Source: Tamarix chinensis (Eukaryota > Streptophyta > Magnoliopsida > Caryophyllales > Tamaricaceae). Taken from it: 64,000 nucleotides of DNA. Made by a program: the position numbers and the translations under genes. The notes beneath the pieces were generated by a model. It had not been told where the DNA came from, searched no databases, and worked only from the letters and a program-made list of their open reading frames with translations. Below are positions 12,640 to 24,500 of this stretch, piece by piece. Position 1 is the first letter of the stretch, and each line of letters begins with the position of its first letter. Location of the stretch: positions 59,274,638 to 59,338,637 of the forward strand of contig CM060177.1 in NCBI GenBank assembly GCA_030549775.1, read 5' to 3'.

Positions 12640-13100
12640 TAAAATAATTTCACCCAACGAATGCAATGTTGTTAGACTAAGTGTATATGTCACCATTAGT
12701 TTTACCCTCATGGTAAGCCAATTCTAGGTCATAGTCCTTAACCAATTCCAACCACTAACATTACCTCAAAGTTAACTCCTGTTGAGTGAAAAAATACTAG
12801 ATACTCTTATGGTTCATGTAAAACTTGCACTAACTTCATCGAGATAGTGCCTCCAAATTATGAGAACAAACACTATTGTGGTAAGTTTCAGGTCATGCAT
12901 CGAATAGTTCTGTTCATGCAGCTTTAGTTATCATGAGGCATAAGCCACCACTCTTCTATATTGCATCAACACGCAACCCAACCCGTGCTTTGAAGCATCA
13001 CTATATACTTCAAATCTATCGGTCCCACTTGGAAATGTGAGCACTAGTTTTAAAGTCAAACACCTCTTTAACTCATTAAAAGCTTCGCCTTACTTCTCAC
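12640..13100 (-). pseudogene. Copy H RNase H remnant
   Basis: Between RT and integrase the minus strand shows a decayed ELVKDYDLELAYH block near 12700-12760, the counterpart of VKDYNIELTYHKG in element G (25390-25431), which belongs to the RNase H end of gypsy pol. Several frameshifts. RNase H would degrade the RNA strand during reverse transcription. Confidence 0.6.
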
Positions 13101-13860
13101 TCCATTGAAATCGGGTAGCCTTCTTCAAAATTTGGGTTAATCGCTGAGAAATATTAGAAAAGTGTGTACCGATGGTAATAACTAGATAACCCTAGAAAAC
13201 TACACACCTCCTTTATAAAAGTGGGCGCTGGCCATTCAGAAACAACTTGAATCTTAGCTGAATCCACTTCCACACCATCTTTAGAAATCAAATGAACAAG
13301 GAAGTCCACTTGATCTAACCAAAACTCACACTTTGAGAGCTTATTATATAGTTTGTGTGATATGAGCAAGCTAAAGTCTACGTCAAGTGTTGCTCATGCA
13401 TCTCTCAATCACTTGAGTAAATGAGCATGTTATCGATGAACACCACAATGAACAGGTCCAATAAGGGACAAAAGATCTAATTCATCAGGGACTTGAAAGT
13501 TACAAGTGCATTAGTGAGTCCAAAGTGTATTACTGTAAACTCATAATGGCCATACCTTATCTAGAAAGAAATCTTAAGAATTTCTTACTCTACTATCCTC
13601 AGCTAATAACAGCCTAATTGAAGATGGATCTTGGAGATCACCTTCACTCCCTTGAGTTAATCGAATAGATCATCAATCCTTGGCAAATGATAATAATTCT
13701 TTACCGTCACCTACTTCAACCCTTGATAATTGATGCATAATCTTAAGTTGCCATCATTCTTCTTCATGAACAACACTAGAACTCCCCATGGTAATATACT
13801 TGGACAAATGTAGCCTTTTTCTAATAACTCTTCCAATTAAACCTTGAGCTCTTTCATTTC
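13100..13860 (-). pseudogene. Copy H reverse transcriptase remnant
   Basis: The open stretch 13154-13369 (minus) gives KLSKCEFWLDQVDFL, ISKDGVEVDSAKI and FLGLSSYYHRY, the connection between RT palm/thumb and RNase H in gypsy pol. Upstream on the minus strand, [12 protein letters not shown] (about 13750-13785) matches the VLFVKKKDGSMR block. The catalytic box, normally FIDD, reads FIVVFIDNMLIYS: codon AAC at 13431-13429 replaces the second aspartate by asparagine. That change would abolish polymerisation. Frameshifts lie between the blocks. Confidence 0.8.
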
Positions 13861-14189
13861 TACAATTGCTATCTGCTATAAAGCCTTATATACTAGCTCT
13901 ATGCCTGGAAAAACTTCCATAATGAACTCAACTTCTCAAATTAATGGCATTTATGGTATCTCCTTAGGGAAAACATCGAAAACTCAAGAACTACCGGCAT
14001 TTGCTCCACCAAATTTTTTGCTACTTCAGTGTCTCTTACATTGCACAGGTAGAGTGGATACTTATTGCAGACTTGTTACTCAGTGTAATTATTGACATAA
14101 TCTTTGTGGAGGGATTGGGTCCAAACTTCTGGTATGAAACCCTGGTACCCTTTGGTCAAAAAATTATGTCAAAATGTCATAATTCCAAC

Positions 14190-14420
14190 TCTATGAAGTC
14201 CAATGGAACTTATTATCTTCTACTACCATCACAATCCCTAGATACCACCAAGAGCATGCAATTATATCCCCTAAAAGAAAAATAATAGAAGTGGAGATAC
14301 TACTAGTAGGAGATAAGGTGGCTCTAGTTACAAAAGCAAATGCTACAAAAGAATGTGATACCCCAGTGTCAAACAATATATAGAAAGAGAGAGTAAAGGC
14401 AGTGAGCATACTGATCACTA
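14190..14420 (-). pseudogene. Copy H aspartic protease (active-site motif intact)
   Basis: The 75-residue open stretch 14191-14418 reads YILFDTGVSHSFVAFAFV, with the DTG catalytic triad and SHSF intact, followed by a SxSTSIxxxxGD segment typical of the retropepsin fold in plant gypsy elements. It is the best-preserved active site among the three Tekay-like copies here: I has NSS and G has NSG. Flanking frames are broken, so it is still called a pseudogene. Confidence 0.72.
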
Positions 14421-14539
14421 CACTAGCCTGGTGTTATGCCTTTGCTTGACACACCACATTCAAGCATCATACTGATGGAACTCTTAGGGTGCTAGATGAT
14501 CCTCTACCTTAGTGAAAAGGGTGAGGCCTCAGACCTTTA

Positions 14540-15560
14540 GGCTAACTTGCACAACTAGCAGCACTAGTTGGCAATGGAGAAACTCTTGGTAACTGAGCAT
14601 ATGGCTATTGAATCGATCCTACGCTCTAAGATCTTGTTTGCCTCCTCTGAATACTACCACTATAGACCCACCATTCAAGCATCTAGTGTCCCACCATGCC
14701 ACACCAATGGCATGTCACCTTGTTGCCTCTACAGTATACCTATGGGTGATCTAACCCACAATTCTTGCAGTGGTAGTGCCTTTCCTTAGTATGACCCTTA
14801 GAGAAACCTCTCAATTTGATTGCTAACCCCAAGTTCCAACTAAAACTTGGTTGTAGGAACCATCAAAGAAAGCCCACTTTAGGTCACCGGAATGATGGCA
14901 ACCCTCAAACTTTCTCTTGTTCCTTAACTGAGCACTTCCAGCTTGAATGACTCAACATGCCTCTAGATTTTTCTCATTCATTCCAACCATGTCGAGTGGA
15001 GTGACTCCCACCAACAACTATTAGTATCGGATTACATCACCTCATTAGCTTCCACTTTCTAGATAAAATGAACAAGGTCCATAAATCAAGTGTAGTATTT
15101 CTTGATGGACATGCCCCCTACTGAAGAGCCATGAACGCGTCTTACTTCTTCATCCACAGGTGAGTTAGGTAGAATCTAGCTCATAATTCTTCCAATAATG
15201 GGCCCTAGCTAGTAGGTTCTCTACCCTTAAGCTGAATTCCTTGCCACCAAGCATTTACCCTTCCTCTGAGTAGTAGACAACCACATCTATATCTCCCGAG
15301 TAATAACAGGCTGTGAAAGTCTTCTCTATATCTCAGACCCACCATTTCATTATGCCAGGGTCCTCCTAACCTTTAAAGATGGGTCAGTGATGATGCCTAA
15401 CCTCTTCAGCTAGTCCCCCAAAGTTTGTGCAATTGTAGGCACCGGTGGAGGTTGAGGTGCATGGATCTGGCCCTCCATATATACACCTACACTCCTTATG
15501 AAGGCTTTGATGCATTCATAGTAGTAGTTAGTGAACTTCACATCTCAAAGACTAGAAGCA
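14540..15560 (-). pseudogene. Copy H gag remnant with zinc knuckle
   Basis: It is positioned between the LTR/primer site and protease and parallels copy I 700-1700 base by base. On the minus strand, 14712-14686 encodes CHWCGMVGH, a CX2CX4H nucleocapsid knuckle lacking a clear final cysteine because a stop follows. The capsid part (15100-15560) is recognisable only by its match to copy I. Frameshifts and stops are numerous. Confidence 0.6.
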
Positions 15561-15902
15561 GTTAGGCTAAAATTTAGGCCACCGAGTACAAAGACTTGCA
15601 AAAAGAAACACAAGTTAACCACAAAACATTCCAAACCCAACTCTCACTCACAGACATGTGGGTTTAGAATAATTTGTGTTTAACAAAAAATCAAGAAAAG
15701 AAATTAAGTTCAAGGCCATTTGTTGAGTAAAATTCCTTAATATAAATATTAAAAGATAGAGAATCTTTAGGAACCATTTAAATACCAAAATGTGGTATCA
15801 ACTCAGTTATTGATGAAAGCGATATGCTTTTAAGAAAAATCTAATACTAACCTATGGTATTAGCTTAAAGAATTGTTGATAGTGCATCATTTTTAAGAAT
15901 AC

Positions 15903-15914
15903 ACGTTGATACCA
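15903..15914 (-). other. Copy H primer-binding site (initiator tRNA-Met type)
   Basis: The minus strand reads TTGGTATCAACG two bases inside the LTR end (GGGGATGTTATA at 15928-15917), matching the first nine bases of the common TTGGTATCAGAGC site. Confidence 0.65.
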
Positions 15915-15916
15915 AC

Positions 15917-18900
15917 CTATAACATCCCCATTATTCACTACCAAAAAATTTTGTTAAAAACATGTTGTGGAATTAGGAAACACTTTTAAAAATAGGGTAT
16001 TAATATCATACTCGACACACGTTTGACATCTGCTGCCAACCCCATTGCAAATACTAGGCTACACAAGGAAAATACTAAAAAAGTAGAGTGCACAATAACA
16101 ATTTAATTAAAAATAAGTTCCAAAATGTTTACAAAAATGATCCTAAAGGTTTTTGTTTAAATAATTACAAGTACATATTATAGTATAAAATTTTAAAACA
16201 TGGGTTGGAGAGCAAGGCCCAAAACAGATACCGTATTACTCCATGGACCTCATTAAGTCCTTCAAAATGTCCTTGAACACAACCCTAACACAACTAAGGT
16301 AGGCCCTTTACTGGCCATCCCCAAAAACCTGCAAAAGGTCCTTTACTGGTGGGAATGAGGAGGTGACCAAGCAAACGGGCAAATCAGTATGCTATATAAT
16401 GAGTAAGTCACATTACTCCCTCAATGTACGCATGTATACTAGTTACTCATTTGCAATATAGATTACATCAAGCGTTATTAAGGCCATATATATGCATAAG
16501 GATAAAAGCACATGAAGTTATACTATCACAAATAATTTCAAAAAAATAGAATACTTAATGCATAAACTCACCACCATTCCACTTAGGCATGTACACACTT
16601 CATGGCAAGGAGAAATAAACAACCTTTACAGGAATTCCCAACTAACCAAATCCTCAAATTCTGTTATTAGTTCATTTAATTATGAGATAAGTGAGTTAAT
16701 CTATTAATATTCCATTTCATAATCAAGTAGATAGATCAGTCATTAGTCTAGTGTGATAACCATATGTATATGTTTCGATCAATCATACCTTTAGTTCCAT
16801 TCTTGCCAATTATTTTCCATTCTCATAACCATCCTTTACTTATGATCAATTACTTACTTAATAACCATATTTTATTATCATAGAGTGATGGACTATTCAC
16901 CACCCCATAGTTTCACATACAATGGAAACTTATACCAAAATAGACATAAAGTCCAAGCCGAAGCTAATCACCACAATGGACATGAGTCTAGGTCGAAGCA
17001 CCCCAATATGGACATAAGTCTAGGTAAAAACCAGCCAATATAGACATATGTTCAGGTTGAAGCCAACCACTTAGGTAACCAGACCCTTCGGTATTGATAC
17101 CTCTTAGTATATCATCAGTGTATAGAGTTGCTAAGGCAATGGGACCTCTCAGAATATTACTCAAAAGCAAAGCTCGACAGTACCAAAAATCCCAAAGGCA
17201 AAGTAAGCCCTAGTAGCTAATCGAGGATCTAGTAACCTAAACTCATGCTCAACTCAACTTTCTTTAACTTCAAGTAATTAGTATTTTATTCATAAGGATG
17301 AGTTGTCATGTAAGGCCCACACAAGCAGATAGGGTAAATGCCCATACTAAGCTATATTGATCCTTTTTATTTCCATTTTCCCTAAATTATATGGGTTTAC
17401 CATTTATCATTTGCTAATGAGTTCATATCCATCATAGGATTTAATCTAATTCCATACTTATTTATATTACTCTTATTCCCATTTTATCACCAATTACAAG
17501 TTAGTTACACATTTAGCCTTTACATTTCTTAGTGCATGCTATAGGTTATGATCCATTTCAAATCCCTTGATTAGGCCCGTAACCCATGTTAAAATATATA
17601 TTTCATCCCATTAATAACCATGATATAGTGCCTAATATAAACCCCAAATATAATTAAATCATAAAGCAAAAAATGATGCAAACCTACTGGACAAGTCAAT
17701 TGGTCTAGCCTAACCAATCGACCAGTTGTATCAACCAGTTTATCGATTTAGGTCAACAAGTCATTTAGTACAACCAAAATAGACCATAGTTTCTTCAACT
17801 ATCCAATTGATTTTTGCAAATCAGCCAACTGTTCATATACAAGTATATCGGTTTTGCTAAACCGATCAATAGGTTTGAGTAGAGAGCAAGACATAGGTTT
17901 CTATAGCTAAACCAATCGATGGGTTGGGTCAACTAGTCTACTATTCTAGCAACCAGTCGATCTGATTGACCTGACTGGTCAATCGTTTTACCCTAACCAA
18001 AAAAAAATTTCACAAATTCCATATAGCTTCATGCAAAAAAATAATTTCTACTCGTTCAAAAGCATGTACCCACATCAACTAACATATTAATAACTAGATT
18101 ATCATGCATTTCTTGCCATGACATCATCTTAATGCATTTCATCCTTTTTTCATGCTCTTTTCTCAACTTATTTCATTTATACATTTAACTCATACATACC
18201 ATGCTAACATTTTAGGTGCATGAATTACTTACTTGATGCGTCATAAATCCCTCAAAACTAGGATCTCTAAGTCTATGACAAATTACACCTTTAAAACCTT
18301 AAAACCCAAACATCTTAACTGAGGTTTCATACTATAATTATATAAAATTTGAACAAGAAAATAGAGGGGTAGGAACATACCACTGTGTAAAATAGGGAGA
18401 ACTCAACTAAACCACTCAATATTTTCCCAAAAATATAACTTTTCCTTACTTTATAATTAAAAGAAGGTAGGGCTTGTGGTAAGATCAAGTGAGTGTGAAA
18501 GAATAATTTGGTAAGAGATCGAAGTGTGGGAGAAAAGAAAGAAATGCAGACTAGGAGAATTTCCAATATTTGAAAGAAAATGCAATGCATGGAGGATCAA
18601 GGTTATTTATAGCCAACCAATCAAATGGAAAATTGAGGGGTTTAGAAGGTAACTTGAAACCCTACCTGTGATTGCTTGAATATTATTAGAATGGTCATAT
18701 TTACCTAGGATTTGTTTTCCTTAACTCCCGAGCTCAGTTTGTGATTCCAAGGAACTTAGGTCAAATAGGCCAAAATTTTCATACATAAATGAGGAAATGG
18801 GAGGTCAGTGTGAAAAGAATCTTCCCGCTACTTAGAAGCACACCTAATGTCAAAGGAATTGATCTTAGAACCAAACTTAGAGAGAGGTGGAAGAATATAA

Positions 18901-19388
18901 CTAGTTGAGGTCATCTCTCTCCCTTTTGTGTCTCAGTCGACCTCTAGAAAAATTAAGGCAATATTTTGGGTTAAATGTATCATGAAAATAGTAGAAAATC
19001 TCTTAGGGACAATAGGTTTGAGTTAGTAAGGTTTTATTTTATTGTAAGGGATTTTTTATAAAATCAAACTTTGAAAAATATGAGTAGCTCAACAAACCAT
19101 TCGATAGATTTAGGTATACCCATTGATATTCGTCCACCAATCAATCGGTTTGCCCAAAGTACTCGATCGGTTTGGTTGAGGAACTCATTTTGGCTAAAAT
19201 GACAAACAACTGATCGATTCATAGAACCAATCGATGGGTTTGCCTAAAAACTCATTAAACCTTGTTTCATACATAATTTTAAAAAAAAATTCATTCTAAA
19301 TCGAATCTTATCATTTGATTAAAATCAAAGGCCCAAAATTTATCAAAATTTCTCATCTATCTATTACACAAAAGTGTGGGGTATTACA
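15917..19388 (-). repeat. Copy H 5' LTR (3.47 kb)
   Basis: Bounded on the minus strand by TGTAATACCCCACAC at 19388 and GGGGATGTTATA at 15917. It contains two clusters of CGATCGGTT-like palindromes (17690-18000, 19080-19240). It also has a run of four imperfect units built on AATGGACATAAGTCTAGGT at 16930-17075, inside a 0.76-kb segment (16557-17320) that copy I lacks. Conserved blocks shared with copy I are noted there. No gene is inside. Confidence 0.78.
16557..17320. repeat. LTR segment present in H but absent from I, with short tandem units
   Basis: Copy I passes from its AAATAGAATAC block directly to AAGCAAATAAGGTAAAT (2788-2810), while H has 0.76 kb between the matching blocks. The segment includes units of about 30-36 bp based on ATGGACATAAGTCTAGG. 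It could be an insertion in H or a deletion in I; no clear terminal repeats were seen. Confidence 0.55.
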
Positions 19389-20371
19389 ATTGATAGATGA
19401 TTTCATGTTCTTGTGGGAAATAAGTATAAGGATTTCTGATGCATATTGTGAAGAGAATCTCACTTTGATATCCCTAATATTCTATACTAAAAATAATATT
19501 CTAGTATATGGTAACTTGTTAGGTTATAATGTAAAAAGTCATTTTGCATAAATAATATTACAGAATAATGCATCATGCTAATAATTAAAGCATGGTTAAA
19601 AGACTATCAATCTAGGGAGTTATAGATTTTTACCAAGGAATTATTATTATTATTATTATAGAAAAATTAAAATATTTAATGGTTTGCCAACAGTAGAGAA
19701 AGCATTCATTCCATTGATGGATTAGGAAGTGCATTTGAATATGCAAAGATTAAATATCTACATGGAAAGAAGAACAAAGTCAAGGTTACATCAGTTGCGA
19801 TGAAAAATATGCTTATATTAATAAAACATCTTCATTGAGAATTTCTGTATATGAGACATTCCCTCAATGCGATACATATTAAGAAAAATATAAGTGATAG
19901 TCTTGTTGGTAAATTAAAAAATATATTGTGAAAGATTAAAGATTAGATCAATGCTTGAATGGATATGGTGGATATAGGCATTAGACATGCATCAACATTG
20001 TAGAATAAATGAAGAAGAACTTATTTACCACTAGCTTCTCATAATCTCTATAAAATCATAAAATTTTATTTTATGAAATATTTAAAGTGTTTGGGTACGA
20101 TAAGGGTTATTCTTTAAATAGCAAGAGGATTTTGTCAATGAAATGGTTTAAACTAATCAACATGAAGTTTTATAATTGTCATATTTTGATAGCCATAAGT
20201 GACATTTTGCCAAAGCATGTCCAAATTTCTATCATTAAGATTTATTGGTTATTTGATGCACTCTACTCTAATGTTATACACATTTATAGTTTAAACTCCT
20301 TGAAAAAAAGGGATTGTGATTATTTTATGTTTCCTTGAAATGCACTTCTCACCCTTATACATTGGTATTAT
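19389..20371 (+). pseudogene. CACTA TNP2-type transposase domain, first visible part
   Basis: The first codons after the H LTR read LIDDFMFLWE, then DAYCEENLTL and YGNLLGYNVKSH, matching the TNP2 blocks PLIDELxxLWxxGV, DAYxxExFxLRA and YGNLSGYSVKGH. It continues with LGSYRFLPRN, KNISDSLVGKL, VDIGIRH, TYLPLASH and the open stretch 20087-20338 with GYSLNSKRILSMKWFKLINM and ILPKHVQISI. In the intact family this catalytic protein binds and cuts the element ends. The N-terminal portion is missing, since H interrupts the frame at its start. Stops and frameshifts occur inside, and a (TAT)n run at 19644-19661 lies in the coding part. Confidence 0.85.
20367..20371 (+). other. Target-site duplication of G, left copy (ATTAT)
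   Basis: ATTAT directly precedes the LTR terminus TATAATACC of element G and is repeated exactly at 30747-30751 after GGGTATTACA. Confidence 0.85.
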
Positions 20372-23300
20372 TATAATACCTGATTTTTACTACTAAATTT
20401 TTTTATTTTACAGCAAAAGTAAATGAGTCTTGCTTATGCAACTATCCTTACATCAATCACAAGGCTAAAATATTTAAGGCAATGCAAGGAAATTTGAAAC
20501 AAAAGAAACATTTATAATATAATAATGAGTTTGGAGCTTAACTCTAGGTTAATAATACAAAATATAAAAGAAGGGATACCATGGATCAAGAGTCCAAAAA
20601 GGTATTCGGTTAAATACATCTACTAGATACCAATTACTCTTCTCCCAATCCCTAATATAGATGAAGTCACTCATCCTCAAATAAGGCATCATAGGAAAAA
20701 TAATCATCTAGCTAATCTTCAGAGACCTATACATATGAATCAGGGTCTGCTACTCATGGAAATGAGAACCACCTATAAAATGGGTGGTCAGTACTTTACG
20801 TACTCGCAAGGGAACAATACTATCAAAATAAGAAATGATTAGCACATTCTTTCATATCATATAATAATTGTAGAAACAAATGAATAAAACATCGTATAGG
20901 ATAGAAAATGATCCTAATCTCTTTTATAAGTATAACCCATTTTCATTCTTTAGGAACCCCACTATTTTAAACCGATGGAATGTTCTAAAGAACCTTCTCA
21001 AGGTCAAAACACCTGAGCCACTATTATCATTTTGGTGGAACACATTGAAAAGCATCATCTTCTTGAGGCAACCTTCTCCCGAGATACTATTCTCCCAGGT
21101 GGATTAGATCATATATAAAATTAACACCTTGGTCTTGACTTACATATTCTTCCACTCTAAATCATTAGTATCTTTTCTATAGGTTATACTATTATATTTT
21201 AATTTCATGATGAGAACGTGCCCCAATATTCTCGATTTGATGGAAAACACTGAAACACCTTCTTAGGGCAGAACACTTCTGAGCCACTATAATCCCTGAT
21301 TGAACGGGAATACATATCTATATATATAAAAATAGATCACCTTAGCCCTACACACATGCCATTTCACTTAAAGAGATTAGTGTCTTATTCAAGGTTATAT
21401 CTCAGGCAACAATCACATTAAAATAGATATATATATAGCATAGGTCCATGTCCTTAAGTCATTTCAAACCCTAATTACACTTCCTTTAGAAATGATTCTC
21501 CCATATTAATTATTCATTTCTCTTACAATAAGTCACTCTCGAATATCTACATTATTATCATTACCATAATGTAAGGTCTAGTTCGCATACACATACATCA
21601 ATAATCTTATCCTAGTTAACTACTAATTGAAATATCCAAAACCTTAATTTTAGAGATTTGTCATAACACCTCCCATGAAATACCTTTGATTACCAATTTC
21701 AATATATAACCTCATAAGGCCAATCATTAACAATGTGTTTAGAATTCGATTAACCACTAGATTTTACACATGGAATAATGATATTATCATTATAAGATAT
21801 TATACCCAAATTAACCATTAATTCATTTAAGGAACCCAACACAACAATAATACTCACAAGCATTCTTCAAGATATCACTATCATATTTTAATCCACCTAA
21901 CACATAAAATACCAAAATTGTCTTATTACCCCAGATTGGCCTTAACCAAAAACAATAACCTTTATTTTATAAAATATTGTATCATCCACACATATTATTT
22001 TCCAAATCCACCAATTATCATCATACTTCATAAAAATACTAATGTCCACTTATAAAAGCTTACTTAGCCTACATGTCATAACATAAGATATATTTTCATT
22101 AATATGACATTATCACAACAAAATCATAATCATACATCCTACCCATTCTTATTTTCTTTCAATAACATAACATCCCTACTATCAAAATATCATCATAGAA
22201 TATCATAATCAACATATATTAAAGAGTTTATCAACAATATCATGATACACATTTAACTTTAAAAGTAATAATATAAAAATCCTAACCATTGAATAGTATC
22301 CTTACCAACTAGGACACCGGGCTCTAAGTATACAAATCTTAGACTTCTTCCTCTAAGGCCACTAGAAAAGCACCTATGAAAAATACAAAATAAAAACCAC
22401 GGTTAGATTAGAAGAGTTTAACCAAATTAGAAATTATGGTAAAGATGGTAAAAAAAAAGGGAATAACCATAAGCAAATGGAAGTTTGGGACATTTAGATG
22501 TCTAGTAGAATGTGTGGTGGAGCTATGGTAAAAACTTGGTGGTGTTTGGTCAAGGTTTGGGGGTAAAAATAGGGGTGCATTGCCAAAAAATAGGAGTTGC
22601 AAGGATATAGTACAAGCTGTGCACACCCAGTTAGAGAGGAAGAATCATGCACGAATAGGCAGTGCAAAGTGGTGCGACTATACTCCATCACTGGGCAAAT
22701 AGGTTAAAAGTTGAATAGATGCACACGGGCATCCATTTATACTATGCACGAGGGCATGAGAGTGCCTATGCTAGGAGTTATTGGTTGCATAGGTGTGTGA
22801 TTGGAAATTTTAGTGTTGCATAACCATGATTGAGGCCATGCACTTTGTAAAAATGTAACAGATGAGAGAAAGAAGAAAGGAAAAGAGGCGGTGGTTGATA
22901 GCAATGGTCGGCGAGGTTGCTCAGGTTGCAAGGGTGTGGGATAGGAAATTTTAGTGTTATATAACCATGATTGAGGCCATGAACTTTGTAAAAATGTAAT
23001 GGATGAGAGAAAGAAGAAAATAAATTCTTGACAGTGATGGTCGGCAATGATGCTCGGGTTAGGGTGACCTTAGGTGGTCAGCCGACCAGTGTTTGGAGGC
23101 TAATGATGGTTGTGGTGGTGCACAAGCTAAAAATAGTAGAAGGAAGGGTGAAGAAGAGGTAGAAAATATAGGGAATAAATGAGAAAGAAGAGGATATAAA
23201 AATAATAGAGTGGAGGTCAAATAAAGAGGAAAAAGGGAGAGTGTGTAGTGTAGTGTATGTATACACACACACACACACATATAGGCATGTGTGCTTGTGT

Positions 23301-23952
23301 GGAGTAAATCAAGGAAGGAAAAAGAAACAAAATAGGGAGGTGTGTGATGAGCATGAGGGATGGAAGGGTGGTGCGAAGAAAAATATGGTTAAGTGTTGGG
23401 AACAATGGTAGAGGATGGGGATGGTTGGGTGTATGCATTGCATAAGGGTAAGAAGAAAAAGAAGAATGGTAGGGTGTAAAGTGCACATGTGTGCAGGTCT
23501 ACAGATATGAAAGAAGAAGAAGAATAAGAAAGGAGTGGAGATGATGGATGATTGTAGAAAAGTGATTAGTGATGGTGCAAGTGGCGAGGGTGCTTGTTGC
23601 AATTGTAAAAGTTGTCAAGTTACAACAAAATCAACTTTGAAGCTAAGATTGATGGTAGTAGGAGGAGAAAGAAAATAAAAGGAGAAAGAGAAGGAAAAAG
23701 GGAAAAAGATTTAGGGGTTAGTTTAGTTTGTTTTAGATTTACCAAAGTAGTTAGGATTAGTGGTAATTTTTTTAGCAGATTTTGATTTTGGTTTATGAAT
23801 TACGACTTATCCGCATTAAGATTTTGGATTCAGTTAAAGTTTTGAAATTAAAATATTGGGTTACAGCAAAAGAAAAAGATTCCTAGAGATTATAATCAAA
23901 TTAGAGTGATAATCAAGCAGGATTAGGCTAAATAAATTTTTAGGGTATTACA
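20372..23952 (-). repeat. Element G 3' LTR (3.58 kb)
   Basis: Minus-strand start TGTAATACCC at 23952, end at 20372 (plus strand TATAATACCTG). It is collinear with 28105-30746 from 21160 on, e.g. CATAGGTTATA, the AATCATTAT..ATAACATAA region and the GTGGTGG-rich part. The GC/purine-rich section 22440-23720 gives long Pro/Ser/Phe-rich open frames on the minus strand; these are composition artefacts, not genes. An (AC)n run lies at 23262-23278. A 141-bp tandem duplication (22784-23060) is unique to this LTR. Confidence 0.85.
22784..23060. repeat. 141-bp tandem duplication within the G 3' LTR
   Basis: The segment beginning GTTGCATAGGTGTGTGATTGG at 22784 recurs at 22925 (GTTGCAAGGGTGTGGGATAGG), with the shared core AACCATGATTGAGGCCATG and TTTGTAAAAATGTAA. 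The 5' LTR has a single copy (29786-29930), so the duplication arose in the 3' LTR. Confidence 0.75.
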
Positions 23953-23966
23953 TCACTACCTCCTTA
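23953..23966 (-). other. Element G polypurine tract
   Basis: The minus strand AAGGAGGTAGTGA sits immediately before the 3' LTR start, nearly the same as AAGGGGGTAGTGT in copy H. Confidence 0.65.
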
Positions 23967-24109
23967 GAAGTGACTTCGTTCCTAAAGTTAACAAGTTTAG
24001 GATAGCGAAGAGGATAAAAAGGATGTAAGGAAGCAATTTTGGTGGTTAAACATATCAAAGTTACCACTATACTACCTACGACTTAACACACCTAAGATAA
24101 AGAGCTTGT

Positions 24110-24500
24110 GATACACCTCTCGCATATCCTTCTTGGTCTCCCAAGTCATTGCTTCTACTCCATGACGGCTCCAAGAGTCTTCACGAGTGGCACGAAACTT
24201 GTCTGGGTCCATCGAATCTTGATGTCACCAATCCTCAAAGGCCACTCCTCGTAAGATAACAAATCTCAATCTCATCTAGTATGATCACATGCAACAGATT
24301 TGTGATGTACTTCCTTAGCTGAGAGATGTGGAAGACGTTATGAACTTGAGCTAACTCTGATGGAAGCACTAAGCGATATGCAACCTTGGTAACCCAATAA
24401 ATAATCTTATATAGACTAATAAACCTTAGGCTTAGCTTACCCTTCTGACCAAATCCCTGCACTCCTTTAGTAGGTGAAACTCTCAATATAACTCTATCCT
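24110..24500 (-). pseudogene. Element G integrase C-terminal block and chromodomain-like tail
   Basis: The open stretch 24235-24486 (minus, 83 residues) reads SPTKGVQGFGQKGKLSLRF, KVAYRLVLPSELAQVHNVFH and ISQLRKYI, matching the conserved segment after the integrase core in plant chromoviruses. Beyond it to about 24110 lies the decayed equivalent of the VKVLW...TWE chromodomain-like motif (PLVKTL, then GDQEG), in broken frames. It is separated from the 3' LTR by about 150 bases. Confidence 0.75.

Larger units (their letters stand above)
9981..19388 (-). mobile_element. Copy H: near-complete Tekay-like Ty3/gypsy retrotransposon
   Basis: Minus-strand order from the right: 5' LTR 19388-15917, primer site, gag, protease, RT, RNase H, integrase with a chromodomain-like tail, polypurine tract 11104-11088, and a truncated 3' LTR from 11087 leftward. 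The gag-protease-RT-RNaseH-integrase order and the C-terminal block (VPVxILD...PLVKVLW...EEATWE type) identify a chromovirus resembling Tekay/Del. The right end abuts the CACTA TNP2 coding sequence exactly at 19388/19389, so H inserted into that gene. The expected left LTR terminus (TGTAACACC-like) is missing, so no target duplication can be matched. Stops and an altered RT active site make it defective. Confidence 0.82.

Noticed and set aside
23059..23602. Several overlapping His/Pro/Phe-rich frames in the G 3' LTR
   Set aside because: Four frames overlap in a TG/GA-rich LTR section; the partner LTR (29691-30435) has different breaks.
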